This document shows positions 1 through 8,299 of a DNA stretch of 64,000 nt, one piece after another. This DNA comes from DASXZH01 sp036502005 (lineage in GTDB: Bacteria; Armatimonadota; Fimbriimonadia; Fimbriimonadales; Fimbriimonadaceae), in the NCBI GenBank assembly GCA_036502005.1, contig DASXZH010000028.1, positions 10,059 through 74,058 of the forward strand, read 5' to 3'. The notes under the pieces were generated by a model that saw only the letters and a list, made by a program, of their open reading frames with translations, was not told where the DNA came from and made no database searches. Positions within the stretch are counted from its first letter, which is position 1. Every line of letters starts with the position of its first letter. The position numbers and the translations under genes are program-made.

Positions 1-956
1 CGCGCCTTAATAAGCCTGCATCCAGCGCCGTTCCCGATTCTTTCTTCAAGTTCATAGAGCTCCGGCAACAAGTCGTCGTTCCAACTTGTGCCCTCTTTCA
101 AGGAATGGCCCTTTACAAACTTCGGCCCTTCGAAATAATTGCGCCAGTTGATTTCATGGTCAGGGGGGACGTCGAATTGTCTCTCTTTGATGGATGATAG
201 GTAGACAACCGCGCTGTTTTCCGGGGTCGCCGCGTAGAGTCGATTGCTCTTCAATACCTCTTCCAGCAAGTCCCGTGTTATCTCTTGTCTTCCGCGCTCG
301 ATCCACTCACGGACAATGCCTGAGCATGTCTTAAGGGCGGCGCTGTCATGCTCCAGCTTTAGAAACATCATGCGCTCCGCCACTCGCTGTGCAAGCTCCG
401 CTCCGCAATCGTAACCAAGAGTTAGCCTTAGACTAAGCACAAACTCTCGAAACTCTTCATCGTCAGCGCCAAGATGGGTCCTCCAAGTGTCCCGAGCTGA
501 GCCAGCTTTCGAACCGGGTCCCTCCTCGAAAAGCGCTATCTTGATGCGATTCTCGTGGCCCTCGACGAAGCCTCGCAAGGAATCGCTTTCCGCCCAAGCC
601 CAATTGCTTATGAGATGAAGATGAAAGGGTCTGTCTCCACTCTGCCGTTTCACCGCTTTCCAGGTTCGAAAGAACTTCTGGAGAAGGCTTGATTGGCTGC
701 CTTCCTGCTCGGTAAACCGCGACGAACTGTATTCACTTCGTTGGTCAACGTGATACTTGACTTGATAGAACTCGTCGGGAACGTCCGCTCCCGGGTCATG
801 GTGAACGGTTACGTCATCGAAAGAGCCAGCAAGCTCATTTTCGATTGTGACGAGTTGCACATTCGTTGCAGGCATTTTGAGCCTGAGAACGTGCCACCAC
901 GAATATAGGTGCTGATAGTCGTCACCTCCTAGCCGAGCCGCAACTTGATTTGCCAT
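1..956 (-). CDS. cap4: CBASS effector Cap4-like (nuclease + SAVED), partial
   Basis: This open frame starts with ATG at 956 and runs off the left edge with 318 codons and no stop. The N-terminal part opens with RLGGDDYQHLYSWW and carries an acidic stretch (FDD, residues 46-48) followed by FYQVKYH (Q65, K67), the D...QxK pattern of DUF4297-type PD-(D/E)xK nucleases. The visible end, SWNDDLLPELYELEERIG then GCRLIKA, resembles the start of a SAVED domain, which binds cyclic oligonucleotides. In Cap4 proteins ligand binding activates dsDNA degradation and kills the infected cell. It is the last visible gene of the operon, 7 bp after the CD-NTase stop. The SAVED half lies mostly outside the window, so its ligand cannot be judged. 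The family call is by recall of sequence patterns. Confidence 0.8.
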   Translation of the reverse strand, partial: MANQVAARLGGDDYQHLYSWWHVLRLKMPATNVQLVTIENELAGSFDDVTVHHDPGADVPDEFYQVKYHVDQRSEYSSSRFTEQEGSQSSLLQKFFRTWKAVKRQSGDRPFHLHLISNWAWAESDSLRGFVEGHENRIKIALFEEGPGSKAGSARDTWRTHLGADDEEFREFVLSLRLTLGYDCGAELAQRVAERMMFLKLEHDSAALKTCSGIVREWIERGRQEITRDLLEEVLKSNRLYAATPENSAVVYLSSIKERQFDVPPDHEINWRNYFEGPKFVKGHSLKEGTSWNDDLLPELYELEERIGNGAGCRLIKA

Positions 957-963
957 CTTTGAC

Positions 964-1854
964 CTACGAGAGCGGAAACTTGGGACCCAGCAAACTTCGC
1001 CACGCTTTGAGGGCATCGCCGTTTTGCCCCTGACGAACCAGGTGGATTGCCGCGGCGGCTTGTCGCTCTGCGTTCAACAAGACCATCTTTGCCGCGTCCT
1101 TCTCGGCTGCCGTCATCATGTCGCTAACGTCCGGGCCGAGTCCAGCAGGGTCCGGCCAGACATCATGAATCCGGGCCGCGAGCGTTGCAAAGAAGGATTG
1201 CATTTCCCTATCGAACTGTCCTGAGAAGCCTCCATATAACACTCCGAGCGCCATGACCTCAATGAGGAAGCTCGGTTTCACCGGCTTCCCGTTATGGTTG
1301 TTCCAATACTTCATCATCCGGACAAGGCCTTTCCATTCGCTGCTATAGGCCTGGTGAGCCGTAACCGCCTTTGCAGCGTGCGTCTTAGGATTGGTCTTGA
1401 TCCAGGTGCCTTCTTTGGAATCGGGGATTTCGTAGTCATCGCCGTCGACAAACGCGGGGACTACGTCTACGGACACGATCCGGTAATCGGTGTTATCCTC
1501 GGCGTCTTCCTTGATCCCGAAGTTCACCGTGGTGGAGCGTCTCTGTTTGCCAACAGCGTTTCTGTCGTATTTCTCTAACAAAACCGACTCAAAATCATCG
1601 AGGACAACACTTGGGGCTTTGCCTCTGTAGTGCCCTTCCTTTTCACCAAGGGCAAAGAAAATGTCGATATCCTTGAGCGGCTTAGTCTTTGTATGGCGGC
1701 TGTAGGAGCCCGTCAGAAAGTCGTTGTCTATCGAGAATTTCTTCCGAATGTGGTCGCGAACCTCTGTGTGACGGTCAATGGCGTTTTTCTGCTCACGCTC
1801 GTTGAGTTCCAACCGGCTCTTGAACTTCCTGAATGCTTCTTCGATGGTTAACAT
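964..1854 (-). CDS. CBASS CD-NTase (cGAS/DncV-like nucleotidyltransferase)
   Basis: The 296-residue protein has the nucleotidyltransferase signature GSYSRHT (49-55) followed by DID (62-64) and a third acidic residue, D130, in SVDVVP. These are the three metal-binding aspartates of CD-NTases, which make cyclic di- or trinucleotide second messengers on phage infection. The length matches the family. It lies between the HORMA gene (zero-gap junction at 1854/1855) and the Cap4-like effector (7 bp), so it should be produced with both. HORMA/TRIP13-type CBASS usually uses clade C or D enzymes making cyclic trinucleotides, but I cannot assign the clade or product from the sequence alone. All catalytic residues appear intact. 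Confidence 0.9.
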   Translation of the reverse strand: MLTIEEAFRKFKSRLELNEREQKNAIDRHTEVRDHIRKKFSIDNDFLTGSYSRHTKTKPLKDIDIFFALGEKEGHYRGKAPSVVLDDFESVLLEKYDRNAVGKQRRSTTVNFGIKEDAEDNTDYRIVSVDVVPAFVDGDDYEIPDSKEGTWIKTNPKTHAAKAVTAHQAYSSEWKGLVRMMKYWNNHNGKPVKPSFLIEVMALGVLYGGFSGQFDREMQSFFATLAARIHDVWPDPAGLGPDVSDMMTAAEKDAAKMVLLNAERQAAAAIHLVRQGQNGDALKAWRSLLGPKFPLS

Positions 1855-2358
1855 TTATAGTGGCCTCCAGAAGCTTGCGCCTGCGGACAAGCCAGCCCCT
1901 TCAATCGTCGTTCCAATGCTTTGCTTCACGAAACCGGCGGTAGACCGATAAGTGGTGCTCGACCATCCGTAAACGTCGGGCCGTCCCGCCTTAGTATCTG
2001 CGACAATGCGGTAATCCGCTTCGCTTGGCCAGACGCCCGCTTTGCGGATAGCCCATTTGATTTGGTCCGTGTCCACAAAGAAGCTTCCGCTCCCGTCCGT
2101 GTATCCGTAATAGATCGTAAAATCCCAGCGACCGATGAGCTTGTCGTCCTTCGGGTTATAGACCTCAAGGCTCAGCTCCTCTAGGTCCTTCGTGTCGATC
2201 CATTTCTTAATGCCACGCTCCAAGACATCCCAGTCGGATGCGATCTTGTTCGGATTAAGGCCGCTTTGCCTGACGATGTCTTGGAGACACCGGAGAATGT
2301 TGTCGGTCACATAAGTGATAGAGTGAGAATAGGTGTTGACTACAACGAAGGTGCTCAT
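1855..2358 (-). CDS. cap7: bacterial HORMA domain protein Cap7
   Basis: The 167-residue protein beginning MSTFVVVNTYSHSITYVTD followed by a GLNPNKIASDWDVLERGI segment matches the bacterial HORMA family 1 pattern, including the later LSLEVYNP and RWDFTIYYGY strands. In type III CBASS this protein binds a closure motif, then binds and activates the CD-NTase. The C-terminal FVKQSIGTTIEGAGLSAGASFW would be the mobile safety-belt region. It overlaps the upstream gene by 4 bp (ATGA) and directly abuts the CD-NTase, consistent with translational coupling of a stoichiometric complex. No catalytic residues are expected. Confidence 0.85.
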   Translation of the reverse strand: MSTFVVVNTYSHSITYVTDNILRCLQDIVRQSGLNPNKIASDWDVLERGIKKWIDTKDLEELSLEVYNPKDDKLIGRWDFTIYYGYTDGSGSFFVDTDQIKWAIRKAGVWPSEADYRIVADTKAGRPDVYGWSSTTYRSTAGFVKQSIGTTIEGAGLSAGASFWRPL

Positions 2359-2831
2359 TTGCGTAGGTAAGCCTCCATATTCACTTCGGTGAGCGATGCG
2401 GCCATTTCCGGTTCCGCTTCGTCGTCCCCGACCGGCTCGGACATCTCACGAGCTGAAATGCGCGACGACTTCTTCTTAAGTTCGCCTGATATCCAGTCCA
2501 AGTCATCCTTGGGGCATGGGAGAGACATTTTCCAATTGTCTTGAGTGGGGATTGTCGCCAGGGGGCTCTCGTTTAGGCCCTCGCCTGCGATGGCATCCTC
2601 TCCGTGAGTGCAATAAACTCGCACTCTTGGCCCCGGTCCGCCGTGAACCACCATTGGGGCCGCTTCGCAGGTTTCCCGTGAGATGATCGAGCTCGCAATT
2701 CCCGATACGCTCTTCAACTCGCTGTATGCCTCCGAACTGGAGTCCGGCGCGAGAATAGCGACGATTGCACTCCATGTCTCGGATGCGGACCGGGCCGGAA
2801 TCGAGGCAAAGTTTCGAGCCACCGTGCTCAT
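2355..2831 (-). CDS. cap8: second HORMA-like CBASS protein, Cap8-type
   Basis: This 158-residue protein sits between Cap6 and Cap7 with 4-bp overlaps on both sides. Its segments ETWSAIVAILAPDSSSEAYSEL, GPRVRVYC and WKMSLPCPKDDLDW are ones I associate with the divergent HORMA-like partner present in two-HORMA type III CBASS operons. Its C-terminal 40 residues are acidic and low complexity (EPVGDDEAEPEMAASLTEV), so they may be a flexible tail that could carry a closure motif for Cap7; this last point is inference. It could instead be a CBASS accessory protein of unknown fold, but its operon position makes a role in the sensor complex very likely. Confidence 0.7.
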   Translation of the reverse strand: MSTVARNFASIPARSASETWSAIVAILAPDSSSEAYSELKSVSGIASSIISRETCEAAPMVVHGGPGPRVRVYCTHGEDAIAGEGLNESPLATIPTQDNWKMSLPCPKDDLDWISGELKKKSSRISAREMSEPVGDDEAEPEMAASLTEVNMEAYLRK

Positions 2832-3751
2832 TTGAAGCCTCCTTTGGAAATCTTCCCTTCGGACTGCACATGGGCTGCAGCCCGCCGGAGATCGTTGATA
2901 GTGAGACGGCTTGGGTCCAGCGCCGTTTGTTTATCGAGGGTGCAAGCTGAGGCTACGAGCTTTCTCAGTTGGCGCCCGTCGAGCCCTACGCAGGCCCTTA
3001 CAACTTCCGAGAAGCTCGGATCGGCTGCTAGCCGTTTGACCGGTGGGAAAAGCTCTCCTAAACTTGTGAGGGTGGAAATAAGTATTTCACGAACGGCTTG
3101 CTCGTTAGGCAGCGGGACCGTAAGAACAAAGTCGGCACGGGAAATAAACGCTGCGTCGATCGCTTGCGGAAAGTTCGAGGTCGCGATGAAAAGCAGTTGG
3201 GGGAACTCGGCCGCAAGGTGGTCTAGCTGTACGAGAGCAGCGTCCGTTGCCCGATGTACATCTACGGGATTTGCCTCAAGGCTAAGTTTCGCCCGGTCAG
3301 AAACAAGCGTCTCGACCTCGTCCAAGAGCACGATTGTCTTCCCTTGCCCGGCGAATTCGGCGATGCGACCGCCAAGTTCGGTGACGGCTTTCTGGCTCTT
3401 GCCCAAGGCGGCGCTAGTCAGTGAGTGGGGGTCGATCTCAAGATAGGTTATTGGACCAAGTACATCAGCTGCCCGCGATGCCAGCCCTTTCGCCAGAGAG
3501 GTCTTCCCTGTCCCGGGCACACCGGCAAGGAGGATGATTCCATGCAAGGGCAGCTTCGCTCGCGAGATCTTTGGACGAAGGGTAAAGTTGAGCACCGCAT
3601 GTGCAAGGAGCCGGTCCTTGAGCTCGGCGTCCATAATAATGGCATCCCAAAGCTCGGAGAATTCGCGATCAGGCAATCTGCGATTGTCGAAGATGCCTGG
3701 TCCGCCCATACCTGAGGAGATTCTTGTCGAAGGAGGCGTAATATCATTCAT
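2828..3751 (-). CDS. cap6: TRIP13/Pch2-like AAA+ ATPase Cap6
   Basis: The 307-residue AAA+ protein has Walker A GVPGTGKT (77-84), Walker B IVLLDE (140-145) and a sensor-1 region ATSN (190-193), followed by a small C-terminal lid. In type III CBASS the TRIP13-like remodeller uses ATP to open the HORMA protein and reset the CD-NTase to an inactive state, preventing spurious suicide. It is the first gene of the minus-strand operon and overlaps Cap8 by 4 bp. The start codon at 3751 lies 145 bp from the divergent Xre-ImmA start. All ATPase motifs look intact, so the negative control should be functional. Confidence 0.88.
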   Translation of the reverse strand: MNDITPPSTRISSGMGGPGIFDNRRLPDREFSELWDAIIMDAELKDRLLAHAVLNFTLRPKISRAKLPLHGIILLAGVPGTGKTSLAKGLASRAADVLGPITYLEIDPHSLTSAALGKSQKAVTELGGRIAEFAGQGKTIVLLDEVETLVSDRAKLSLEANPVDVHRATDAALVQLDHLAAEFPQLLFIATSNFPQAIDAAFISRADFVLTVPLPNEQAVREILISTLTSLGELFPPVKRLAADPSFSEVVRACVGLDGRQLRKLVASACTLDKQTALDPSRLTINDLRRAAAHVQSEGKISKGGFK

Positions 3752-3811
3752 TAGAGGTTTCAGTGCGGCGGATAATCACTAGGTTCTCCGCAAATCTACC
3801 ATTTCTAACGG

Positions 3812-3871
3812 TTGACAAAGCCGACAAGTTTCATTATTTTGTAAAATATGGAATCATATTGTCAAATAATG
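3812..3871 (+). promoter_or_regulatory. promoter and nested palindromic operator between CBASS and Xre-ImmA
   Basis: A TTGACA (3812-3817) is followed after 17 bp by TATTTT (3835-3840), a fair promoter for the plus-strand gene. Over and downstream of the -10 lie two nested inverted repeats: outer arms CATTATTT (3832-3839) and AAATAATG (3864-3871), inner arms AATATG (3845-3850) and CATATT (3855-3860). They are centred on the same point. This is the architecture of an operator bound by a dimeric HTH protein, and the obvious candidate is the adjacent Xre domain. Because the region is only 145 bp, binding could also control the divergent CBASS operon. Confidence 0.6.
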
Positions 3872-3896
3872 CGTCATTCTAATAAGGTGAACCCAC

Positions 3897-5063
3897 TTGG
3901 ACGGTGAAAGACTCAAGATCCTGCGGCTTTCCAGGGATATGTCTCTTGATGACCTCGCCTCAGCTGCCGGCGAGATCGTGTCAAAGCAGATGCTTTCGAG
4001 GTATGAACGGGGTCTTTCGACTCCGACGGCGCGTGTAGTCACAGCGTTGGCCAAGGCGCTAGGGGTTCCAGTCTCTAAGATGTTGGAGCAACCAAGGATC
4101 AGCGTTGAGCCAGTGGCTTATCGCAAACAGGCTTCCCTTAAGAAGGGAGATGAGCACCGAATTACATCTCTCTTAACCACTGAGCTAGAACTCAGAGTGA
4201 GGCTCCAAGAAGCCAATAGGTTCCCGCCGCCGACCATACCAATTCTCGACATTTCGGCCAAGTCTCTCGAAGACGCAGAATCGGCCGCAATCCGAATCAG
4301 AGAGGAGTGGGGTTTAGGAGAAGCTCCGATCATGAGCTTGGTCGATGAAATGGAGAGCAGGCTCGTCCATGTCATTGAAGTTGATGCTCCGCCCACCTTT
4401 GATGGACTATCGCTTGTCGCTTACGATGAACATCGCACTCCAACGGCCGTTGCGGCCGCAATTAGAAGGGGTGTTCCAGGTGATAGGCAGCGACTGAGTC
4501 TTGCTCACGAACTTGGCCACATCCTTCTTCGACTGGCCGATGATATGGATGAGGAGAAAGCCGCTTACCGATTCGCAAGTGCGCTTCTCGCGCCGGCCGC
4601 GGCATTACGGCGCGAAATTGGCGAACGGCGAAGTGCCGTGGACCTTAAAGAACTTGTGATTTTGAAGCAACGGTATAAGATGAGCTTGATGGCGGTGGTC
4701 TACCGGCTGCGTGAACTGGCGATCATATCCGAGAATCACGCTAAGGATTGGTTTATGGAAATTAGGGCTCGAGGCTGGGGCAAGGTTGAACCTTGGGAAG
4801 TTTCCCCCGAGGAGCCGACTTGGATGAAAATGAACGTGCTTCGTGCGATGGCAGAGGGCGTACTTCGTAGAGATGAGGCAAAAGAGATGTTAGGAAATAA
4901 CGATTTGGAAATTCCGGGCCAAAGCAGCGATCTTCAGGAGTTGATGCAAATGACTCGCGATGAAAGGCGCCGTATGTTGTCAGAGTCAGTGGCCGATTCC
5001 GCTGGGGAGTATGAAGGGGATGCCGAGTGGCTTAACGCTAGCTTAGAGGGGTCGCGCTCGTAA
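3897..5063 (+). CDS. fused Xre HTH - ImmA/IrrE metallopeptidase
   Basis: The 388-residue protein has an Xre-type HTH (about residues 4-64; SRYERG 34-39) and a central ImmA/IrrE zinc peptidase domain with HELGH at 204-208 and a downstream acidic EEK segment that can supply the third ligand. The start is TTG, supported by an AAGGTGA ribosome site 6 bp upstream and by an in-frame TGA at 3888. ImmA-type peptidases cleave repressors after DNA damage; CapH (HTH) and CapP (peptidase) regulate some CBASS operons as separate proteins. Here both parts are in one chain, divergent from the CBASS operon and directly followed by a MazF-like gene (TAAATG junction). It could be a CBASS regulator, the antitoxin of MazF, or both. 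Confidence 0.85.
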   Translation: MDGERLKILRLSRDMSLDDLASAAGEIVSKQMLSRYERGLSTPTARVVTALAKALGVPVSKMLEQPRISVEPVAYRKQASLKKGDEHRITSLLTTELELRVRLQEANRFPPPTIPILDISAKSLEDAESAAIRIREEWGLGEAPIMSLVDEMESRLVHVIEVDAPPTFDGLSLVAYDEHRTPTAVAAAIRRGVPGDRQRLSLAHELGHILLRLADDMDEEKAAYRFASALLAPAAALRREIGERRSAVDLKELVILKQRYKMSLMAVVYRLRELAIISENHAKDWFMEIRARGWGKVEPWEVSPEEPTWMKMNVLRAMAEGVLRRDEAKEMLGNNDLEIPGQSSDLQELMQMTRDERRRMLSESVADSAGEYEGDAEWLNASLEGSRS

Positions 5064-5417
5064 ATGGCCGCGGACCCGCGCCGCGGTGAAATCTGGCTAG
5101 TGGAGCTTGACCCGACGAGGGGTTCAGAAGTTCAAAAGACCCGGCCCGTTGTCGTGGTCAGTTCTAATGCAATCAACGGGCTACCTATTCGCATGGTTGC
5201 CCCGGTGACGAGCTTTCAGGAGAGGCATCTAAAAAGAATCTGGGCTGTTCCAATCGAGGCTACAGACGGCACTGGGCTCGAAGGCAAATCGACAATCATG
5301 CCCGAGCAATCTCGCTGTGTGTCCCTGGAAAGGTTTGTGGGGCTTAAGGGTTCGGCACCCCCGTTTATTCTCGATGAGCTCGACGCTGCGCTGAAAATAG
5401 TTCTTGATTTGAACTAG
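5064..5417 (+). CDS. MazF/PemK-like toxin (predicted endoribonuclease)
   Basis: The 117-residue protein opens with PRRGEIWLVELDPTRGSEVQ and KTRPVVVVSSNAIN, the standard beta-barrel start of MazF/PemK toxins, with the conserved R and TRP(V/C) segment. Family members are sequence-specific mRNA interferases. The ATG directly follows the TAA of the Xre-ImmA gene, so translation should be coupled. There is no MazE-like AbrB gene; the Xre-ImmA protein is the only candidate antitoxin. Length and motifs are normal, so it appears functional. Confidence 0.85.
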   Translation: MAADPRRGEIWLVELDPTRGSEVQKTRPVVVVSSNAINGLPIRMVAPVTSFQERHLKRIWAVPIEATDGTGLEGKSTIMPEQSRCVSLERFVGLKGSAPPFILDELDAALKIVLDLN

Positions 5418-5512
5418 GGCTTTCTGTTCAGACCGCACTTGGTAGAACTTTAGGACTTCGAGGTAAGGCCCATTCTATTGATATTCTGCCCAAACTCCCA
5501 GACCCTCCGCTC

Positions 5513-6304
5513 TTACTCTAGAGCTCCAAATTGACAAAGCAGCTCCTCGACCTGGGGCTTCGCCTTTAGTCTCGCTTTTGTCAGGAGAGATGCCCCTCGT
5601 TTGTCGCTGGCGTTTGGGTCAGCGCCTCCCCGCAAGAGCATTTCTGCTATACGCAAATATCCACGATTTACTGCCTCGCGCAACGGGGGTGCCCCTGTGT
5701 CGTCCACGACGTTCGGGTCTGCTCCGCCAGAAAGCAATACCGCTATCAAGTCTTCGGCCATCGAAACACTTTGTTCGAATGGGATTAACGAAATACATAA
5801 GTGAAGGGCAGTCAGTCTGGCCGGATACCTTAATTGGGACTGTAGCTGGGCATCGGTCCGAATAATTGGATTGGCGCCGGCATCGAGAAGGACGTTTACC
5901 AAATCGAGGGATCTCGTTACCGCCCGGTGGAGCGGAGCCACTCCGTAGGCATCATAGCAATTGATATCTTCGTTTCGCAGGGCCTTCAGAAGCTGTTCGC
6001 TGGTCGGAACTTCGCCCTTATTCATCCAATCTATTGTTGCGACCTGAAAGTTGGTTGACTTCGGTGTGACAGGCTGCGGAACATGGAAGGTCGGCTTGGT
6101 TTGGAGCAGTGTACTGCCGAAGCTTGCACTTCCGCCTCCAGAAGCGCGAAGCTTGTTAACGTCACAGCTTATGGAAACCCTTGCAGTAAGAAATGTAACA
6201 CCATCTGGCGTCGGGTAAGCGCTTTGAAGAGGCTCCGTGCATGCGAATTCCGTTAGGTTTTTTGCCGGACAGGTCATACACCTTCCCAATGCGACCAAAG
6301 GCAA
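5513..6304 (-). CDS. ankyrin repeat protein
   Basis: The C-terminal half of this 263-residue protein has ankyrin repeats: GVAPLHRAVTRSLDLVNVLLDAGANP (given here in two parts, 121-134 and 135-146), LTALHLC with LLSGGADPNVVDD (164-202), APPLREAV with LLRGGADPNASD (205-234) and a truncated final repeat. The N-terminal 90 residues are unrelated, with several cysteines (C9, C12, C22, C47). The best start is a TTG at 6304; an AAGGAGG lies about 12 bp upstream, farther than ideal. Ankyrin proteins mediate protein binding; no enzyme domain is visible, so the role is unknown. Confidence 0.75.
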   Translation of the reverse strand: MPLVALGRCMTCPAKNLTEFACTEPLQSAYPTPDGVTFLTARVSISCDVNKLRASGGGSASFGSTLLQTKPTFHVPQPVTPKSTNFQVATIDWMNKGEVPTSEQLLKALRNEDINCYDAYGVAPLHRAVTRSLDLVNVLLDAGANPIIRTDAQLQSQLRYPARLTALHLCISLIPFEQSVSMAEDLIAVLLSGGADPNVVDDTGAPPLREAVNRGYLRIAEMLLRGGADPNASDKRGASLLTKARLKAKPQVEELLCQFGALE

Positions 6305-6575
6305 AAGCTACTGAGTCCTCCTTAAAAAGAAAGGATGTTGAGTATCTTATTTGTAAGCTCTAGATTCTCTAGCACTCCCACTAACGTGGTGGACGATTGT
6401 TATTACTTTTTGTCAGAAAGTCTGAATAGCGCGGAATCATCCGGCTAATACTTCAAGGGCGTATTGGCAAACCCTTTTCCTTAGCCGATTCGTGAGGTCT
6501 TCTAAGGGATCAGCTAGTTGCGCCATTTGCCTGACCCCTTGTTTATCGTCCACCAAATTCTCAAGCGGCAACCGT

Positions 6576-7178
6576 TTACCAGAGCGACTCAATATCTGAA
6601 GAACCCGTGTCAGTGGAGAGGAGCTCGCCGCCATCGTCCTGAATTAAAGACGCAATCTTTATGGATCGGCGCCAAGAGGCCACGCAAATAAAGTGATTAA
6701 CGCTTCGCCAGTTGTTACTCACTTCTTCGCCTGTTACGATCCGAGTTGCGCACTTGTCACTATCCAAAATTACGCCGCGGGTGCTAAGTGCCGCGAACTC
6801 ATCGTTGAGCTCGGTTATACGGGCCAATACGGGTTTAAGCAGAACGGGCTGCCACATCCCATTGTAATCCAGCACAAACGCGCAGACCATTGGATACGGC
6901 TTGCTTCTAATCCGATATGATTCTTTGATTTCCGCGAAAGGATCTTCAAGATAGGTTTCATCTTGAAACTGCGGTTGTACGAAGTGAAAGCGCCAAGGCT
7001 CGAACAATCCATCGCCCATTTTCTTGCATGGGACCCAGATGGGGGAGGAATGGCCGACATCGAAAAGGAACACCTCACTTGCAAAGGAAAGGCAGTCCCC
7101 AAAATAGCAGTCGTGGGGTTGGTAAATAGTGTACGAAATTGGGACGTCAAATCCCTCTGGGCGCGAAAAAGTTAACAT
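6576..7178 (-). CDS. hypothetical protein
   Basis: I do not recognise this 200-residue protein. The start ATG at 7178 is preceded by AAGGAG about 9 bp upstream, which supports it being a real gene. It is rich in aromatic residues (YTIYQPHDCYFGDCLSF, PWRFHFVQPQF) and has no signal peptide or membrane segment. It lies among other unassigned genes in an accessory stretch next to a defence locus; no function can be inferred from that alone. Confidence 0.6.
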   Translation of the reverse strand: MLTFSRPEGFDVPISYTIYQPHDCYFGDCLSFASEVFLFDVGHSSPIWVPCKKMGDGLFEPWRFHFVQPQFQDETYLEDPFAEIKESYRIRSKPYPMVCAFVLDYNGMWQPVLLKPVLARITELNDEFAALSTRGVILDSDKCATRIVTGEEVSNNWRSVNHFICVASWRRSIKIASLIQDDGGELLSTDTGSSDIESLW

Positions 7179-7416
7179 TGTCTTTTACTCCTTGGCCGTT
7201 AGGCGGAGAGCTTATAAACTCCTCTGAGCACATTTTTAAAAACATCTGCAGATTTGTATTAATACCGATCCAATTGACCGGATGCAGAAGCTTGGCAAGT
7301 AACCAGAGAAGGAACCATGACATTGGATGGAGCGAAACCAGCATGCTGTCGCTCACACTTAAAAATGGGGGCACTCACACTCGCTTAAGAAAAGCAGATG
7401 AAGAGTGCCCCCAACC

Positions 7417-8124
7417 CTAACATTGGGGAGGAAAATCGAACATCGGTTGCGCCACGGCCAACTGCACTAAGATTAGCGCTTTCACCAAGGCTTCCTCTGC
7501 AGATTCACCCCGAACATCAAATGTGCCAACCCTAGTCAATGCCGCTGCCCGATATTCATCGAATCCATGAGTAATCTGCAATCTCACGCCAGCCCTTTTT
7601 AAATGCTTTATTGCGTCGGTTGGGCCAGCAAACCGCAGCAAAGCTGGCCATGTGGCTTTGGGTGCAAGATATGCATCCAAAGCCCGCGCTTTTTCTCTTA
7701 TTTGCTTGTCCTGCTTCATCGCAGCTTCATACGATTCGTTAAGTTCTGTCAAGAACGGCTCGGGAATTGTTTTAGGGGTTGGGAGACTGCGGCTCAGACT
7801 TGTTTTGACAGGCCGCAGGTCGCTTCGAAGCCGCTCAATGGGGATGAACCTTGCTGAGTCGTTGAGGCCGCGAATAATGAGATAACAAGCCGCAGGGGTT
7901 GCGTGAGTCAGCAGTGCGTTAACGAAAGACAAGCTGTATTCGAGCTGGTTGTGTGGCTCATAGATGGGGTCATGGCAACCGTCACACAAGGACTCTTCCT
8001 TGCTAATCTTGAGAAGTTTAGCTGCAGCCTTGTCCTCGCGAATATCCGCAAGTCTATCGTTAAATGTACGCGTCTCATCCTGGCGGAAATCAGTATTACT
8101 GCTTTTCCAAAACTTCTTAAACAT
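7417..8124 (-). CDS. hypothetical protein with CxxCH motif
   Basis: This 235-residue protein is not recognised. It starts with ATG at 8124, preceded by TTGGAG 8 bp upstream. It contains CDGCHDP near residue 49, but there is no signal peptide, so covalent heme attachment is unlikely and the motif more likely binds a metal or is coincidental. The rest is predicted helical and charged, with ESYEAAMKQDKQIREKARALD as a likely helix. It is divergent from the next gene across an AT-rich 175-bp gap. Confidence 0.6.
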   Translation of the reverse strand: MFKKFWKSSNTDFRQDETRTFNDRLADIREDKAAAKLLKISKEESLCDGCHDPIYEPHNQLEYSLSFVNALLTHATPAACYLIIRGLNDSARFIPIERLRSDLRPVKTSLSRSLPTPKTIPEPFLTELNESYEAAMKQDKQIREKARALDAYLAPKATWPALLRFAGPTDAIKHLKRAGVRLQITHGFDEYRAAALTRVGTFDVRGESAEEALVKALILVQLAVAQPMFDFPPQC

Positions 8125-8299
8125 CTTTTAAACTCCAATGCGGCCATTGTGTTTTAGGTCCGCGATGAATCTTGCCGACACCTTTATAAATCCTTTCAAA
8201 GAATTTCATTCTTTTTTTAAAAAATAAATTAAGCTTCTCTCATAGGAGAAAACGCTACTTACTCGGCTAGGCACTGACTCACAACAGTGATCATCGGGT

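Noticed and set aside
6437..6634. 65-residue open frame on the minus strand
   Set aside because: Overlaps the end of the better supported 6576-7178 gene and has no ribosome site.
7139..7420. Open frames between the two hypothetical genes
   Set aside because: They are in the promoter region and overlap on opposite strands; no similarity to known proteins.
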